Source of the DNA: Tetranychus cinnabarinus
Taxonomy: Eukaryota; Arthropoda; Arachnida; Trombidiformes; Tetranychidae
Assembly (NCBI GenBank): GCA_022266195.1
Contig: WHVY01000001.1
Location: forward strand, 10,478,001-10,542,000
DNA: 64,000 nucleotides
Direction: 5' to 3'
In this document: positions 11,348-23,790 of the stretch, piece after piece
Position numbering within the stretch: the stretch's first letter is position 1
Layout of the letters: each line of letters opens with the position of its first letter
Notes under the pieces: generated by a model
What the model was told of the DNA's origin: nothing
Databases searched by the model: none
The model's input: the letters and a program-made list of their open reading frames with translations, nothing else
Translations under genes and position numbers: made by a program

Positions 11348-12370
11348 TTATTTTCTTGACCAAGGTAAATCTAGTAACCCTGAACCTGCAGAGCTTGTAT
11401 CCTTGTCTGAACCAAAGAGAGCGTCACTCAGAGAAAGGCCTTTTAAAGTGTCTGCATTGAAAGTATCGCTGGATGGTAATGAAGATGTAAAGTAGCCAGC
11501 AGAATCTGAATCTCCAGTTAAGCCAAAAGTATCACCAGAAGATGAACCCGAGGAAGAAGACCCAGAGTCAGATGATTGGTCAGCAGTCAACTGTCCAAGT
11601 AAATCTTGTCCAATTTGTTGTTCAATTTGTGAATCCACTCCAAAGTCAATGCCTTTCTCCAACTCTTTCAATCCTTTTCTACCTGATTGAGATCCAGATC
11701 TGTCTCGATAATTAGAGTATGGATGCTCTTCAGCATTTGAAGGTGAATATGCATCTGATGAATCCTCTTCGGGTTCAGTTTCTGCTTCATCAGAGTCACC
11801 TTTTGCTCGACCACGAATCTTGGGTCTTGTACCTTCTTCAGTGTCGCTTTGTTCTTGAATAATTTTAGTCTTCTTCTTTAGTTTAATGGCATTATTTCCC
11901 TTTCGCTTCCTTGCCACGGTTGGTTCAACTTGTTCCTCTCCCACTTCCTCCGATTCATATGGTTTAACCGTTCTTGAACCATAAGCTGGACTGGACGCTG
12001 ATGAGGAACCAGATTCGCCTAACATGGGCATCATCTTTGGAGATTCATAACCATGATGAGCCTGGTGATGATGAGGTGGATGATGGTGATGACTGTGGTG
12101 AGGTTTCTTTTCCTCGTGGCTGTTGATCACAATGTTGGCTCCACCTTTCTTATGGCTATTTAACACAACGGTTCCTCTATAATCACGAACCACAATATTT
12201 TGAGGACCCTTTTTGGGTGAATTTACAATGACAGAGCCACCACCTCCGTGCCCTTCGGATCTACCTTGAACAACAATATTGGCACCACCTTTTTCACCAT
12301 TAACCAGATACCCATTGAAGGTAATTAACAGAAGGTATCCAATTTTTATGGATACAGAGTTCACCAGCAT
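11348..12370 (-). CDS. Secreted His-rich, acidic repeat protein of unknown function
   Basis: 340 residues in one exon. Residues 1-25 form a signal peptide (SIKIGYLLLITFNGYLVNG). After it come degenerate repeats with a strand-like core: GGANIVV at 28-34, GSVIVNS at 45-51, PQNIVV at 56-61, GTVVLNS at 66-72 and GGANIVINS at 76-84, separated by KKG turns. Residues 89-107 are His-rich. The rest is hydrophilic, with a basic patch (ARKRKGNNAIKLKKKTK), a Glu/Asp-rich part and a Ser/Gly/Asp-rich C-terminus. No enzyme motif is present and I do not recognise a family. A matrix, salivary, cuticular or silk-associated protein would fit, and the histidines could bind metal; these are guesses. A TATAAA on the minus strand at 12456-12461 lies about 90 bases upstream of the ATG, so expression is probably TATA-driven. 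Confidence 0.7.
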   Translation of the reverse strand: MLVNSVSIKIGYLLLITFNGYLVNGEKGGANIVVQGRSEGHGGGGSVIVNSPKKGPQNIVVRDYRGTVVLNSHKKGGANIVINSHEEKKPHHSHHHHPPHHHQAHHGYESPKMMPMLGESGSSSASSPAYGSRTVKPYESEEVGEEQVEPTVARKRKGNNAIKLKKKTKIIQEQSDTEEGTRPKIRGRAKGDSDEAETEPEEDSSDAYSPSNAEEHPYSNYRDRSGSQSGRKGLKELEKGIDFGVDSQIEQQIGQDLLGQLTADQSSDSGSSSSGSSSGDTFGLTGDSDSAGYFTSSLPSSDTFNADTLKGLSLSDALFGSDKDTSSAGSGLLDLPWSRK

Positions 12371-12455
12371 ATTTAGATATTCCGGTGATCACGGAAAACA
12401 CAATTAACAATTAATCCAAAATGGACACAATACAAAGCGTAATTTCAAATCAACC

Positions 12456-12461
12456 TTTATA
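12456..12461 (-). promoter_or_regulatory. TATA box of the His-rich secreted protein gene
   Basis: TATAAA on the minus strand, 86-91 bases upstream of the ATG at 12370, the expected place for a gene with a short 5' leader. Confidence 0.5.
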
Positions 12462-12479
12462 AGGAAAGTCACAATACAA

Positions 12480-14390
12480 AGATGAGTAAAAGTTTCCCTC
12501 TTTTGTTAACAAAATAGTCAAAAGTCTTGTTTGAATGTTACTCTTTAAAATCTTAACCAAAACTGAAACTTAGATTGTCACTGATACCATTTATATAATC
12601 ATCGATTTGGTTCATTTGATCATTTTGTTGATTCTAATTGATTTATTGACAACAGACAAACTGTTTTTGTTACAAACAAATCATTCAAATCATGAGAAAC
12701 AATTCAACATTTACAAAAGATTACATTTATTGCTATAAAACTATCCTTTTAATCATAATTTAATTCAACTAAACAAATTATTCCTTCCTCAGCTTTTCAT
12801 TCACTTTCCAATTCCACAGTCAATAAAAAACAGATTGATTGTAGGAATGATAATCGATTAGGTCGGTTGTAACTCGCTTTCTTAAGGCAGGAAGGAAGAA
12901 ATGATTAAGGTGATTGTTTTCATTAATTGTAAAATTTAGGGGTAAAGAAGGTAAAATTATGTTACCTGTACCGATCATCATTACCATAATCATCAACATG
13001 ATCATCACCATTAAATAATAATCATCATCAATTGAAGGTTCTTCAAGTTTTCTCATATTTCTTCAAGAATAGTCACTTTCGGTTAACCCTTACCAAGATA
13101 TAATGTTTTGATTGGCGTTGACATGATTTTGATTAAAATTAGTTCAATATGTTTAAATGGTAATAATCGTTGACAACAATTACTCGTAATCACTTGAATA
13201 TCGAGAACAAATGATTAATTAAGAGACAAACGGAAGCTCAAATAAAATCAACTAACAAATGAAACTCAATTTGATTTAATCATAATCTTATTGTGAAGTT
13301 AGATTGTTTTAAATTTTATTTTCAAATATTAACAGCTCAATGATTAAATAGTGACTCAGAAATTTGATCAATTTCGTGAACAGGGAAATCCTGAATTCAA
13401 ACAGAATCAAAATTGGGTGAATAGCTACAAAGCTCCAATAAACGTCTCTTGATTTACAGAATTTTTGAGATCAAATTTTACTGGATTACAGATTAACTGG
13501 CAACAATTAAAATGGTCTTTATGCTGATTTAGAAGTGATTAAAGTAAAGTAAAGATTTAACATCAATGTTTACATTTATTAAGATGCAGGAACACAAGAA
13601 CCAGTTATTTACCCAAATCTGGTTCAGGTCATTCTCTGGTTTCTAGTCATTATTGGTTCACCTGGTTTTGAATTGTTATAACAAATTGTGAGTGAACATT
13701 TCGGTTAATTATTTAATTTGCCAATTCATTTTTAGCGCAAGAAGGTGAAGAAGCGCTCATTTTCAACTCATTATTAACGATTAACCATAATTTACTTTCA
13801 GCTTGTCCCAAATTTCATCTCTTTTTTTTCACAACATTGAAGTGTTTGAAATTACCTAAACATTTGAATGATCTTGTAGGTTGTTATGTTTATCATGATA
13901 ATAATGATGATGTAAATGTAAATCCACCTTATTTCAAGTTAAAACCAGGAACCAGGTTAAAACAGGATTAAAGATTGTTTACCCTGGGCTAAATTGATGA
14001 ACAAGATTATTTGTCTGATTCCCTGGAATTAACATTTAGTGGTTTCCATGGACCAAAAGTGATTTCAAGATGAAAAGAGGGAATCAAATTTACTGATAAA
14101 TTGCGTGATAATCTTCTTCTCACCTCATCATGAGAAGAAGTATTTTTAAGAATCAAGATGAGGATGATGATTATCAACATGATTCTTAAAATTGTTGATC
14201 AACCCTGATGAAATGTTGATTAAGTCAATTTATTGTTTTACTGTCATTTCAATGATCTGACTGTCAATGTCAATGGTAACCCGATAATGGTAATCATTGA
14301 TTTCAATCTCCTCTTTTCCTCTCACCTCACCTCAATCAACAAACACAAATATATATTTTCATAATTGCTAACATTATAATTAATGCATTT
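12480..14390. other. Intergenic, two hairpins, no gene recognised
   Basis: No supported exon. Near 14113-14191 two perfect short inverted repeats lie side by side (10 bp stem with 8-base loop, then 12 bp stem with 24-base loop). The open frame at 12820-13056 on the minus strand is an ATG-rich low-complexity translation and is rejected. Confidence 0.45.
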
Positions 14391-14412
14391 CTTTTGATAA
14401 TTACATCCACAG

Positions 14413-14576
14413 GAATGTCCAATGGATTTCCCATGAATGGAGCAACCAAAAGAGAGGATTACATATCAAATGGACATCAAATGGAGACAGAAGAGGAAAA
14501 CAAGCCAGCATTGGATACTTTTACCAGATTTAGTTCCTGGTCATTTATCAGTGATATTGTGAAAACATCTCAATGA
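14413..14576 (+). CDS. Possible orphan 3'-terminal exon
   Basis: A good splice acceptor (AATTACATCCACAG) is followed by about 54 open codons starting GMSNGFPMNGATKRED and ending FSSWSFISDIVKTSQ before TGA. Codon use looks coding, with acidic and polar residues and few runs. I cannot find the upstream exons or name a family. It may be the last exon of a gene whose 5' part is far upstream, or the relic of one. Confidence 0.25.
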
Positions 14577-14599
14577 CACCATTACAATTGAATGTAAAA

Positions 14600-15998
14600 A
14601 TTAACCTGTGGTTAAATAGGTTTTGAAAAAAAGCAATGATCAACAATCAAGACATGAACACAATGAGAGTAGCAATGAAGAGACGATAATGATGGAAAAC
14701 AAATTGAATGCACACCTTGAGGAGAGTTAAGATGATACAGTAAGGGAGGATGAAGGGATATTGGGAGACCTGAAAATCGATTTTATGGCCTTAAGGCATT
14801 CATTTTTTTAAATGATCGGTTGCCTACAAAAGCGAAGCCCCTTACTGTTTCCAAGGTTGTTTACCTTTTATACTTGATCAACCAACACCTCAATTGAACC
14901 CATCTCAGTATCTCCTTAAGGATTGAACAATAAATCATTGGTGATAATTGTAAACATTTTATTGATTCAATTCCATCGAGTTGGTTGCAATTTAATCGCA
15001 GCTTTTCATGAATCTCATCCATTAGACAATTCAAAAATGAGATCGCCTTTGTTAACATGACAAAGATAAACCCTCAGATTAATAGAGAGTTTATTGAAGC
15101 TTGAACTTGATAACCTCAAGATTATGTTGGAAACCTATTGATATTAAGTTAACTCAATCCATTTCATTGATATTGACAAAGGGCAGTGAGTTATTAAAGG
15201 CCTTGCATGTGTTTTGGGAAACATGTAAAGTATGAAGTTGTCACCATAAGGTCATCGTGTTCACTTGGATACTTTAATGTTTAAATATCATCTGACCATT
15301 AATTTGATTGCCAATTGTGATGCTGTTTTATGTATTTTTTACAAGTCAAATAAGGAATTGGAAAATCAGTCAATAATTATGGAAAAATGATTTATCCAAT
15401 GTAAAAATTGTTCAATATCTGTTAATGGTGAATCTAATGGTTTTGTTATTTCCATTGGATTGGTTACAGACACTTGGTAATGAACAATTGTTTGGGAAAT
15501 CTGTGAAGTCTAAATATTATGGATTACCAGAAAAAGGTACTGAAAGAGTGTTCTGGTGCATGTAATTCCTTAAAATGTATTACGAACTTCTCTCTGGTTC
15601 CTTTCAGTGCTTTCATTTAATCTTGAAAATTGTCCCATTTTCCCTGTTTATGTGTACAAATTTTCCGTGTTGCCCATTGAACTATTGATCAGATTGTACC
15701 ATAACACAGAAAAAATCACTGTACAATAATTTTCTGATTGTTATGTAAAAAACATTATTCTGGTTACTAAGAAACAAAATAACAATGAAAATGAACCAAA
15801 AATCTAAAACAAACAGTTCAGTCCTTTTTTTAGTGAAAATTATCAATGTTGACAATTTACTTCAACCTAATGTACCAATTTAAAACAATATAAATCCAAG
15901 TGAATCAAACAAAATACTTAATAAAATCACCTAATAGACCTAAAACCCGCTTAATTTCATCTTAACGGGCAATCTTAAGCTCGCAACTAACCTAAATA
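14600..15998. other. Intergenic sequence before ARL3
   Basis: No coding exon or RNA gene recognised. It presumably contains the ARL3 promoter near its right end, but no TATA box stands out. Confidence 0.4.
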
Positions 15999-15999
15999 C

Positions 16000-17305
16000 A
16001 TGATGGTAATGCAAATGTTCATTTCAATATGAAATACTTGGATTAATGATTGTGATTTTAATTTATCTTCCAGGGCCTTTTGTCTTTACTAAGAAAATTA
16101 AAAACTACTCCTGATCGGGAAGTCCGTATATTGTTATTGGGACTGGATAACGCTGGTAAGACAACAATCCTTAAAAAAATGTCCTCAGAAGATATTTCCC
16201 ATATAACACCAACTCAGGTTAGTTGATTTATTAAATCTTATATTTGTAATTGAAGCAATTGGATTGAATTGTAAATGCTTCAATCTTCGATTTAGTTTCA
16301 CATTTTTAGTTTTCCCATTCTAAGTATAGCATCTCTCATATAAATTGTAGCTGGTTAACCTTATGTTTTGGGTTCATTGAACGTTTATATTGATTTTTCC
16401 TAGTCTTTCCAATGTTTTTTGATATAATCAGCCTTTTCAAACCAAGTTTAATGTAACTATAGATGAGTAAGGAAATAACGAAAATATTCATTTGAAAAAA
16501 TTGATTTTGATTTATTACCTTTTTGGGTCGAATGCAAGTGAAAATGTCATTTTATTCATATTTGTACATTCATTAAATTCATTTGAGATGTCACATCTGG
16601 ATGATGATCGATATTAAATGTTATATTTTTTGGTACCTTTTAGGGATTTAATATCAAAAGTGTCCAAACATCGGGCTTCAAGTTAAATGTTTGGGATATC
16701 GGTGGTCAACGGAAAATCCGTCCTTATTGGCGTAATTATTTCGACAATACTGATGTTCTGGTGAGATTGGGATAAACAATAACCTCTGATCAACTAAATA
16801 GCCAAAACTGTTTCTCTCCTTTTACCTAATTTTTACCTCAACCAGATTTATGTGATCGATAGTTCGGACAAGAAGCGATTTGAAGAAACCAGTATTGTAA
16901 GTTGTAACTTTACAATTTGAATTTAACGCTTATTTAGCAGCAATTTTTAGCAGCACAATCAATGTGATTGTTGATGTAAAATTTAATTTCAACAACTTTT
17001 GGTTTCATTTAGGAATTGAATGAGCTATTACAAGAGGATAAATTGAATGGAATCCCAATATTGATTTATGCCAATAAACAAGATTTATTTAATGCTTCTC
17101 CAGCAAGTGAAATTGCTGAAGGACTTCATTTACCATCGATTCGAGATCGAAGCTGGCAAATACAGGCCTGTTCAGCAATCTCTGGTGAAGGACTTAAGGT
17201 TTGCGAATCAGCTGTTGATTAACTGTGATAATAATTATCATTTAACTTCTCTATCATTAGGAAGGATTGGATTGGGCTTGTAAAAATATTAAGCCTAAGA
17301 AGTGA
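16000..17305 (+). CDS. ARL3: ADP-ribosylation factor-like GTPase ARL3
   Basis: Six exons: 16000-16005, 16074-16217, 16644-16760, 16846-16896, 17013-17198 and 17261-17305, all phase 0. They give 181-182 residues, the usual ARL3 length. Motifs are complete: P-loop GLDNAGKT, switch I PTQGFNIKSV, switch II WDIGGQRKIRPYWRNYF, NKQD specificity loop in YANKQDLF, and the SCSA-like ACSAISGEG. FNIKSVQ and QRKIRPYWRNYF distinguish ARL3 from ARL2. ARL3 releases lipidated cargo from PDE6D and UNC119 carriers into cilia. The start exon is inferred: exon 2 begins with the second codon (Gly), so exon 1 must end in ATG before a GT. The only good site upstream is ATGATG|GTAATG, giving Met-Met-Gly or Met-Gly; which ATG is used is unclear. 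AATAAA lies at 17369-17374. Confidence 0.93.
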
Positions 17306-17374
17306 CCAACAATGGTTGACCCTTTCGTTTCCCATCCAATTACAAGTGTCCATGTTTTATAATAACTCAATAAA

Positions 17375-20300
17375 CCCTTAATCATCTAATTCAACAATAA
17401 CAATGTGAGTAAAAGTGATCTTCAACATCATCTTGTGCTAGACGCTTTAGCATCATCTAATGATTTGTAGATTAAGTAATTATCTGTCTGAGTCAATTTG
17501 AGTCAATTTAAAACTTAAATGACATTAACAGTCGCTATCGACGACATTGGACTGAATCTAATGTTTGAATGATAGTTATCTGTCAGTGACTGTTAGACAT
17601 CGATCTAAATGTTGTCTTAAACCCTTCGCTCATCTAAATCTTCAAACGATTTCATTTTACTTCACTTTTTGTCAGATCTGTTATTCAAAAAACAATCACG
17701 CAGTTGATTAATAAAGATAATCATTTAGATTGCAGAAAACTTATCAAGATTTGCTTTAATTGTGAGTCGATTGTATCGTTGTTTGGTTCATATCATTTAA
17801 TTGTAACTGAGTTCAGGGAATTGAAAGATGAAAACTGACTAATAACTACTAGTTAGTTACACTGACTTGGGATGAACCACTTGCCAACCAATTTAATTGC
17901 ATGAAAAATCATTGAGTATATCCATGAGTTTATTGAGATGATTTTACGTCAATCAAAAATTAACTAGTTAATATATCTTTCAGATGATTGTTCAAATAGG
18001 CTTGTTAATCATTTATGTCAACTGACAGCTACAATTTTTCAACACTTCAATAGTGTTGTTTTATCATTATTGGTCCACATTTGTTGCAGAAACAAACCTT
18101 AAAATGATTGATTTATTAATTTTGCTTTCTCCTCCATCTTTCAATACAGATTTATAATTTACCTGTGGAGTCATGGTGGTTCATATTGAGGATAGGAAAA
18201 GGAAGAAACGTTCAAAGACCAAAGAAGGTTAAAGATGATCAAACAAATTGGTGTTCAATTTTTCAAGCAAACTCTTCGGTTGTTCAATGCTAAGCCAACT
18301 CATTTCATGTTATCATCTCTCCTTGTGTTTATTTGTCTTGAACTGTTGGTGTTTATGTTCAGCTTTTATTCATTAATCAACAGTTCCATAGAAGTTGTCA
18401 AATTATGTTAATCAATACTCGAGATTATCATTTTCATCTTGATACTATTCTTAAACGTATAAAACCATTTTACTGACACACATTTTCATTTTTTCTTGAC
18501 ATCAACTAATGTTAATTTGGACATTTCTTTATATTCATCCATTGAATAACCTTCATTGTTCACAATTATTAGCACAACATATCAACTGTCATCAGTAATT
18601 TGTAGCAAAATTGATCTAAATTGTACACTTTGGTGACATGCATTTGAAAAAAAGTCAACATTTTTGTATTTCCATCAAAAGATGTGCTTATCACTTTTTC
18701 TTGAATTGTTAAATCATCTTGATTCATCTTGATACTTGATCACTTGATGGTTTCATTTATTACTTATAAACCATTATATAATTATGAATGTTTATTTTTT
18801 TATTACTGTTAATAGTCTTACCATTAACATTAGCTCAGCTCAAATCAACAGTTACCATGTAATAATAACATAAAGTTTAACTCTTGATTTATTTCCACTT
18901 TTTTATCTACTCACAAGTATTGCCAGTCTCTTAACAGTATACAGTCAACCCTCTGAAACAAGTAAAAGGACGTATTAAATAGTTAAGCCTATTTGCGGTC
19001 AGATATTTAAGGTTCCCAAATTGGTCAGTTAACATTACACTGCACCTCTTTTGTCTGTCAAGTTATAAACAAAACAAATAATAAACAACAAATAATAATT
19101 ATAAACAAATTAATCAATCACAATATCAATTAGTCAACACTTTGTTTAAAATGTCTGAAAACAATTACAATCCTCGTAAAATAACAATCAAAGTGAAAGG
19201 AAGGGATGAAGACCGTGATTTCAATTGATTGGTGAAAGCAATGAGTGTAAAAAACAATTATTGTTTCAAAAGGTAAAATCATTTCAACTCAACTCTAACG
19301 ATTAACGGTTCGTTAGCCGTTAATCTTACTTTCGCCAGAATTATGATGTTGATGCTGGATAAGATCGGTTCTCATGTCATCGGCAGAGCTTTTTTGACTA
19401 AAATATAAGAAATTTAAAATGTTAAAGAGGAAAAGCAAAGCTGACTTTTGGTGAATGGGTCAAAACTCTGGTCAACCGTCAGACAATATTTTGGTTTAAG
19501 GTTCAATGTTATCTTGGAAGATAGTGAAAGGTGTTATTTAACGTACCAAGGTTAATATTCAACCAATAAACTAGTTATCATGAGAAATGTTGATTTAGAG
19601 GTTCTGCTTAATGATGATAGTTATTCATAATAAAATATATCCATATCCATCTTTTTTTAAATAACGTTTAGATTACATTCATATTTAGTTACAACTCACA
19701 TCGATCATAATAATTGCTTGTTAAAAAGTACACACAGAATACAAACAATTTTAAGCTTGATTGATGAGAAATAATTAACTTCTGTTGATGACGATGCTTA
19801 ATTTTCTTGACGATTAACAATGCTGCCAGGTCACTATTCACTAATATATTTTAACCAATTAAAACGTTTTCTTCTTCCTCTCAATTATTATATTAAATTG
19901 TTATTTTTTGAGATAATCAGTTATTCAATGAAAAGCTCAATTATTCAGCTGATCTTCTGTTGGCTACTTTGTTTGTAAATTATAAACATTTATACCTTTT
20001 CATCATTACTGTAAATTGTGCTTTTTATTTCTTTTCAAATGTAAGTAGCTTTTTGTTTGAAAATATAAGTCTGGTTATAATGTTACTTTCACGATTGAAT
20101 TAAATTAACCAGAGAATCAACCAATTTTTTTGGTAAAGCAAGTTAAACTTTCAACTCTACATCTTGATGCAGCTTCTTGTATAAGCAGGTTATAACAAGG
20201 TAACAACTCGACCCAATTACCTTTGAATTTTACGGTCAATTAACTCTTTTTCACGAGTGTTTGTAGTAAATTATTCATCTGCGTTTGTTTTTACCATCTT

Positions 20301-20800
20301 TTTTTATTACAGTGCCTACAGTAAACATTGATTGACCCTAATAACATCATTTCTTGCCAGTGTAGTCATTATAGTGAAACCAGTAAAGGAGACAAATGTT
20401 TTTGTATTTTCAGTAAACACTTGTCATTATATTGGACAATCAGAAACAAGTCAAGACACTTCAAATGTAAAGTACAACAATTTTCAACAGTCAATTGCTA
20501 ATTAAGTTAGTTAACACTGAACAGCTAAAAGAAAGTAAAAACTACGCATTGGTAACCTTTTGGCGTCAACAACTTCTCTGCAAAATTAATTTGCTCTTCC
20601 TGCTGTTCATTTTTAACACTTAAGAGTCAAGCACATTCAAGATCAGAGTTGAGGCCGAGGTTGAAGGAATCACAGTGAATACTTAATCTAACAATTGTAA
20701 GTATTATAATTCAATAAAGACCAAGACGATTCACCAAAGTAAAATTAAGATCAATGAATCAGACTCATCAGATGTTTAGTTGAAAGCCTATTTGTAAACA
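17375..20800. other. Long intergenic stretch, one doubtful mini-ORF
   Basis: No recognised gene in about 3.4 kb. At 19151-19228 an ATG opens only 25 codons (MSENNYNPRKITIKVKGR...) roughly 140 bases after a TATTTAAGG element. Downstream fragments such as TFGEWVKTLVNRQ look weakly coding but lie in other frames. This could be a decayed small gene, or chance. Confidence 0.35.
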
Positions 20801-20809
20801 TGATGGTCA

Positions 20810-21046
20810 TTACATACCTGAAATTTTATTGTAAAATAATGTAAGAGATGAAGTAATTGTTGGCTGGATGAAAAATTTAACCAAAAAATTTTTCCCTTTG
20901 GCACTTCCAAGCAGATGAATAAAGGGTTTGAAATCGAAAAGCGCGCTTCTCCTACCGAACTCCTTGGAAACAGTCTTGTCATATTTGTGAAAACATTTTA
21001 CATTTCTTAACAAACCCCTCAAACCATGTGCTAAGGCTATTCCTAT
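20810..21046 (-). other. Coding-like open frame back to back with RIOX1
   Basis: On the minus strand about 78 codons are open (ALAHGLRGLLRNV, then HLLGSAKGKNFLVKFFIQ) and end at a good donor (TTTCAG|GTATGT). There is no in-frame ATG, a stop precedes the frame, and a weak acceptor (ACAAATAG) lies just upstream, only about 40 bases from the RIOX1 start codon. It may be an internal exon of an overlapping gene or a relic. I do not recognise it. Confidence 0.25.
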
Positions 21047-21087
21047 TTGTTTATCCAAAATTTAGTTTTTATTTCAATTCTTACAAC

Positions 21088-23308
21088 ATGAAATTTCCTA
21101 AACAGTTGTCTGCCTTTGAATTTTACAAATTGGCACGGGTATGTAAATTGTAGTTGAAAAGTTTATTGAAACTTATCTTATTCTTGTTTTTTTTACAGGG
21201 TAAGAACAAGAAAGGAGGCCGCCAAAAAAATCCTAAAAGAAGAAAATCTGTGGGTGATGATCCTTCTTCTGTTCCTGAATTCGACGAACCCCAATCAAGT
21301 ACATCAAAGCGAACTTTTGGTCAGCTTGAGGAACCCTTTTCAAGCAATAAAAGAGTTAGGTTTGCAGAAGACGAGTTTGATGGTCATCAATCAGATGGAA
21401 CTGACGGAACTGATGGAACTGACGCTACTGATACTACTGATGCGTCTAATGACAACACTCTTAATGAAAAAAGAGAGCGAACATTTGGTGTTTTATTTAA
21501 AGATAAAGTTACCAAAAAGTCGGCTGACATTCCAAATAAGAAAACACGCCGCATTGAGTCCATTTTAAAACATAGACAAAGCTACAGTCTAGATGATCTT
21601 AGAAAGTCTCCATTTATAAGCAGCCTTGACGTGCCAAGTAAAAAAGCACAGGAAATACCCATAAGGATTCAAAAAGAACCTGATGAAGATGCTAAGAGTA
21701 CCAGATCTTTCAGTATCCCTCCCTTCTTAACTGATAGTCGAGAACAAGCTAAAAAGTGTTTCCAATGGTTGATCAATCCTTATGATGTTGATCGTTTTAT
21801 GTCAGTAAATTGGGAAAAGGAACCACTCTTACTAAAAAGAAATAAACCCAACTATTATCATGGAGTTTACAGTACTGCAGATTTAGATAGAGCTTTGCGT
21901 GAGCGACATTTACAATTTACTAAAAATATTGACATCACTAGCTATATCAACGATGAACGAAAAACTTATAACCCCGATGGTCGAGCTTATCCAGCGGTTG
22001 TCTGGGATCATTTTCAAGTTGGATGCTCTATAAGGTTATTAAATCCACAAACTTATTCTCGATCAGTCTGGAAATTGAATAGTATTTTGCAAGAATTCTT
22101 CGGTTCATATGTTGGTGCCAATGTTTATCTCACTCCTGCTGGTTCCCAAGGATTTGCTCCTCATTATGATGATATTGAAGCCTTTGTACTCCAATTAGAA
22201 GGCCGCAAATTATGGAAAGTTTATCCACCTTTAGATGAAGCTAACACTCTACCAAGATTTTCTAGCAAAAATTTTAAACGAGATGAACTCAAAGCACCTC
22301 CAATATTAACAGTTGAATTAGAACCTGGCGACATGCTTTATTTTCCACGAGGTTTTATACACGAAGCTCAAGCTGTTGAAGGGGAACATTCTTTACATAT
22401 AACTCTTTCAGCCGCTCAAAAGAACACTTATGGAGACTTATTAGAAATCATGCTTCCAGTTGCATTGCAAACTGCAATGGAGGTAAGTCTTAAATTGAGT
22501 AGATTCAATTTTCTTAATTCCATGAAATGACCCCATATGTTAATCGATTCATCTTTTTTTAAACAGGAGGATAAAACGTTTCGGGAGTCTTTACCAACTA
22601 ATTACCTTCAGTATATGGGTGTAGTGCATCAGGATGATGTTAGTATTACGATTTTTAAACTTTGCTTCTCTTTTACTAATCTTTGTCTTTTGTTTTTAGT
22701 TAAACTCAAACCGGGACGTGTTCGTTTCTAAGGTTAAAAATCTAATGACAAAATTGATAAGTCACATTAACGTAGATTCAGCTGTTGATCAAATGAGCAA
22801 GAGGATGCTTCGTGAAAGCTTACCTCCTGTTTTGACAGCCCAAGAAAAAAGATCAAGTATTCATGGATCAGGTGAATTTTGGGATGCTGACTCTGCAACG
22901 GTTGAAGGGGGTATTGAGCTTGCTCCGGAAACATCTATTCGACTTCTTCGTTATGGAATCGTGCGACTGGTTATGGAAGAAGATGCTATTCGTCTTTATC
23001 ACAATATGGAAAATTCGTATGATCCTAACCAAGAAATTGAATCGCAATATGTCGAAATCGATTCAAATCTTGCTCCAGCAATCGATTATCTCGTCAAAAA
23101 CTATCCAAATTATGTTGAAATCTCTAGTTTGCCCTTAGAAAAACTGGATGAAAAGGTTTGTTATTTCTTATACACTTCTACTCTTTTCGCTTATATTCAA
23201 TAGATTTAACTAATTTTTTTATATTTTTTTAATCAGCTGGAAATATCTAATTTGTTGTTTGATAAAGGCCTCATAACAATCGTGGAAGATGGTTTAGATT
23301 CAGAATAG
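21088..23308 (+). CDS. RIOX1: JmjC ribosomal oxygenase RIOX1 / NO66
   Basis: Five exons: 21088-21138, 21199-22482, 22567-22638, 22700-23155 and 23237-23308, all phase 0, giving 644 residues (human 641). The N-terminal third is basic and disordered (KNKKGGRQKNPKRRKS). The JmjC double-stranded beta-helix follows with the iron ligands His339 and Asp341 in HYDDIEAFVLQLEGRK and His405 in PRGFIHEAQ. The C-terminal part matches the dimerisation and winged-helix regions of the NO66/MINA family. NO66 is a nucleolar 2-oxoglutarate and Fe(II) dioxygenase that hydroxylates a histidine of ribosomal protein uL2; a histone H3 demethylase role is also reported. MINA is shorter and lacks the long basic N-terminus, so RIOX1 fits better. 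The 3' half exists again as a broken copy at 33957-35068. The copy here is intact. Confidence 0.92.
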
Positions 23309-23790
23309 ACTTCATAACTCGTCTGAAAAATTTTCATGTTCCTGTCAATCTGTAAACCAAACAAGAATCTCTTCTTGATTCTGATAATCACAATACTTTC
23401 TTAAAAAGTATCCTTAAACCTAATTGTAAATTTAATCTGCGTTTTTGCACGATAATAAACGGAAAATTGAAAGCAGTGGCCTAAGCAGGTTTTATGCAAA
23501 CATGAGCAACTCTACATTATTGAATCGAGTAATTAATCATTTGGAACTAGATAATGTTTTAAGTTAGAAATTGACTCAGTCAATAACAAAATTTGCTTTA
23601 CAGTAACAAGACAAAAATAGCGATAGATTTTGGCTAAATAAAAAATTGAATCAAAATCTTGAATTGTTATTTCAATGAAGTATGTGTTGAACGAGTCGCC
23701 CAAAGTTTCCAGTCGAAGAAAAATTGCTACACTGCTTGAATCGAAGCAACTGTTCCTCATCTAAATTAGCTATACTTTGAGTCAAATACT

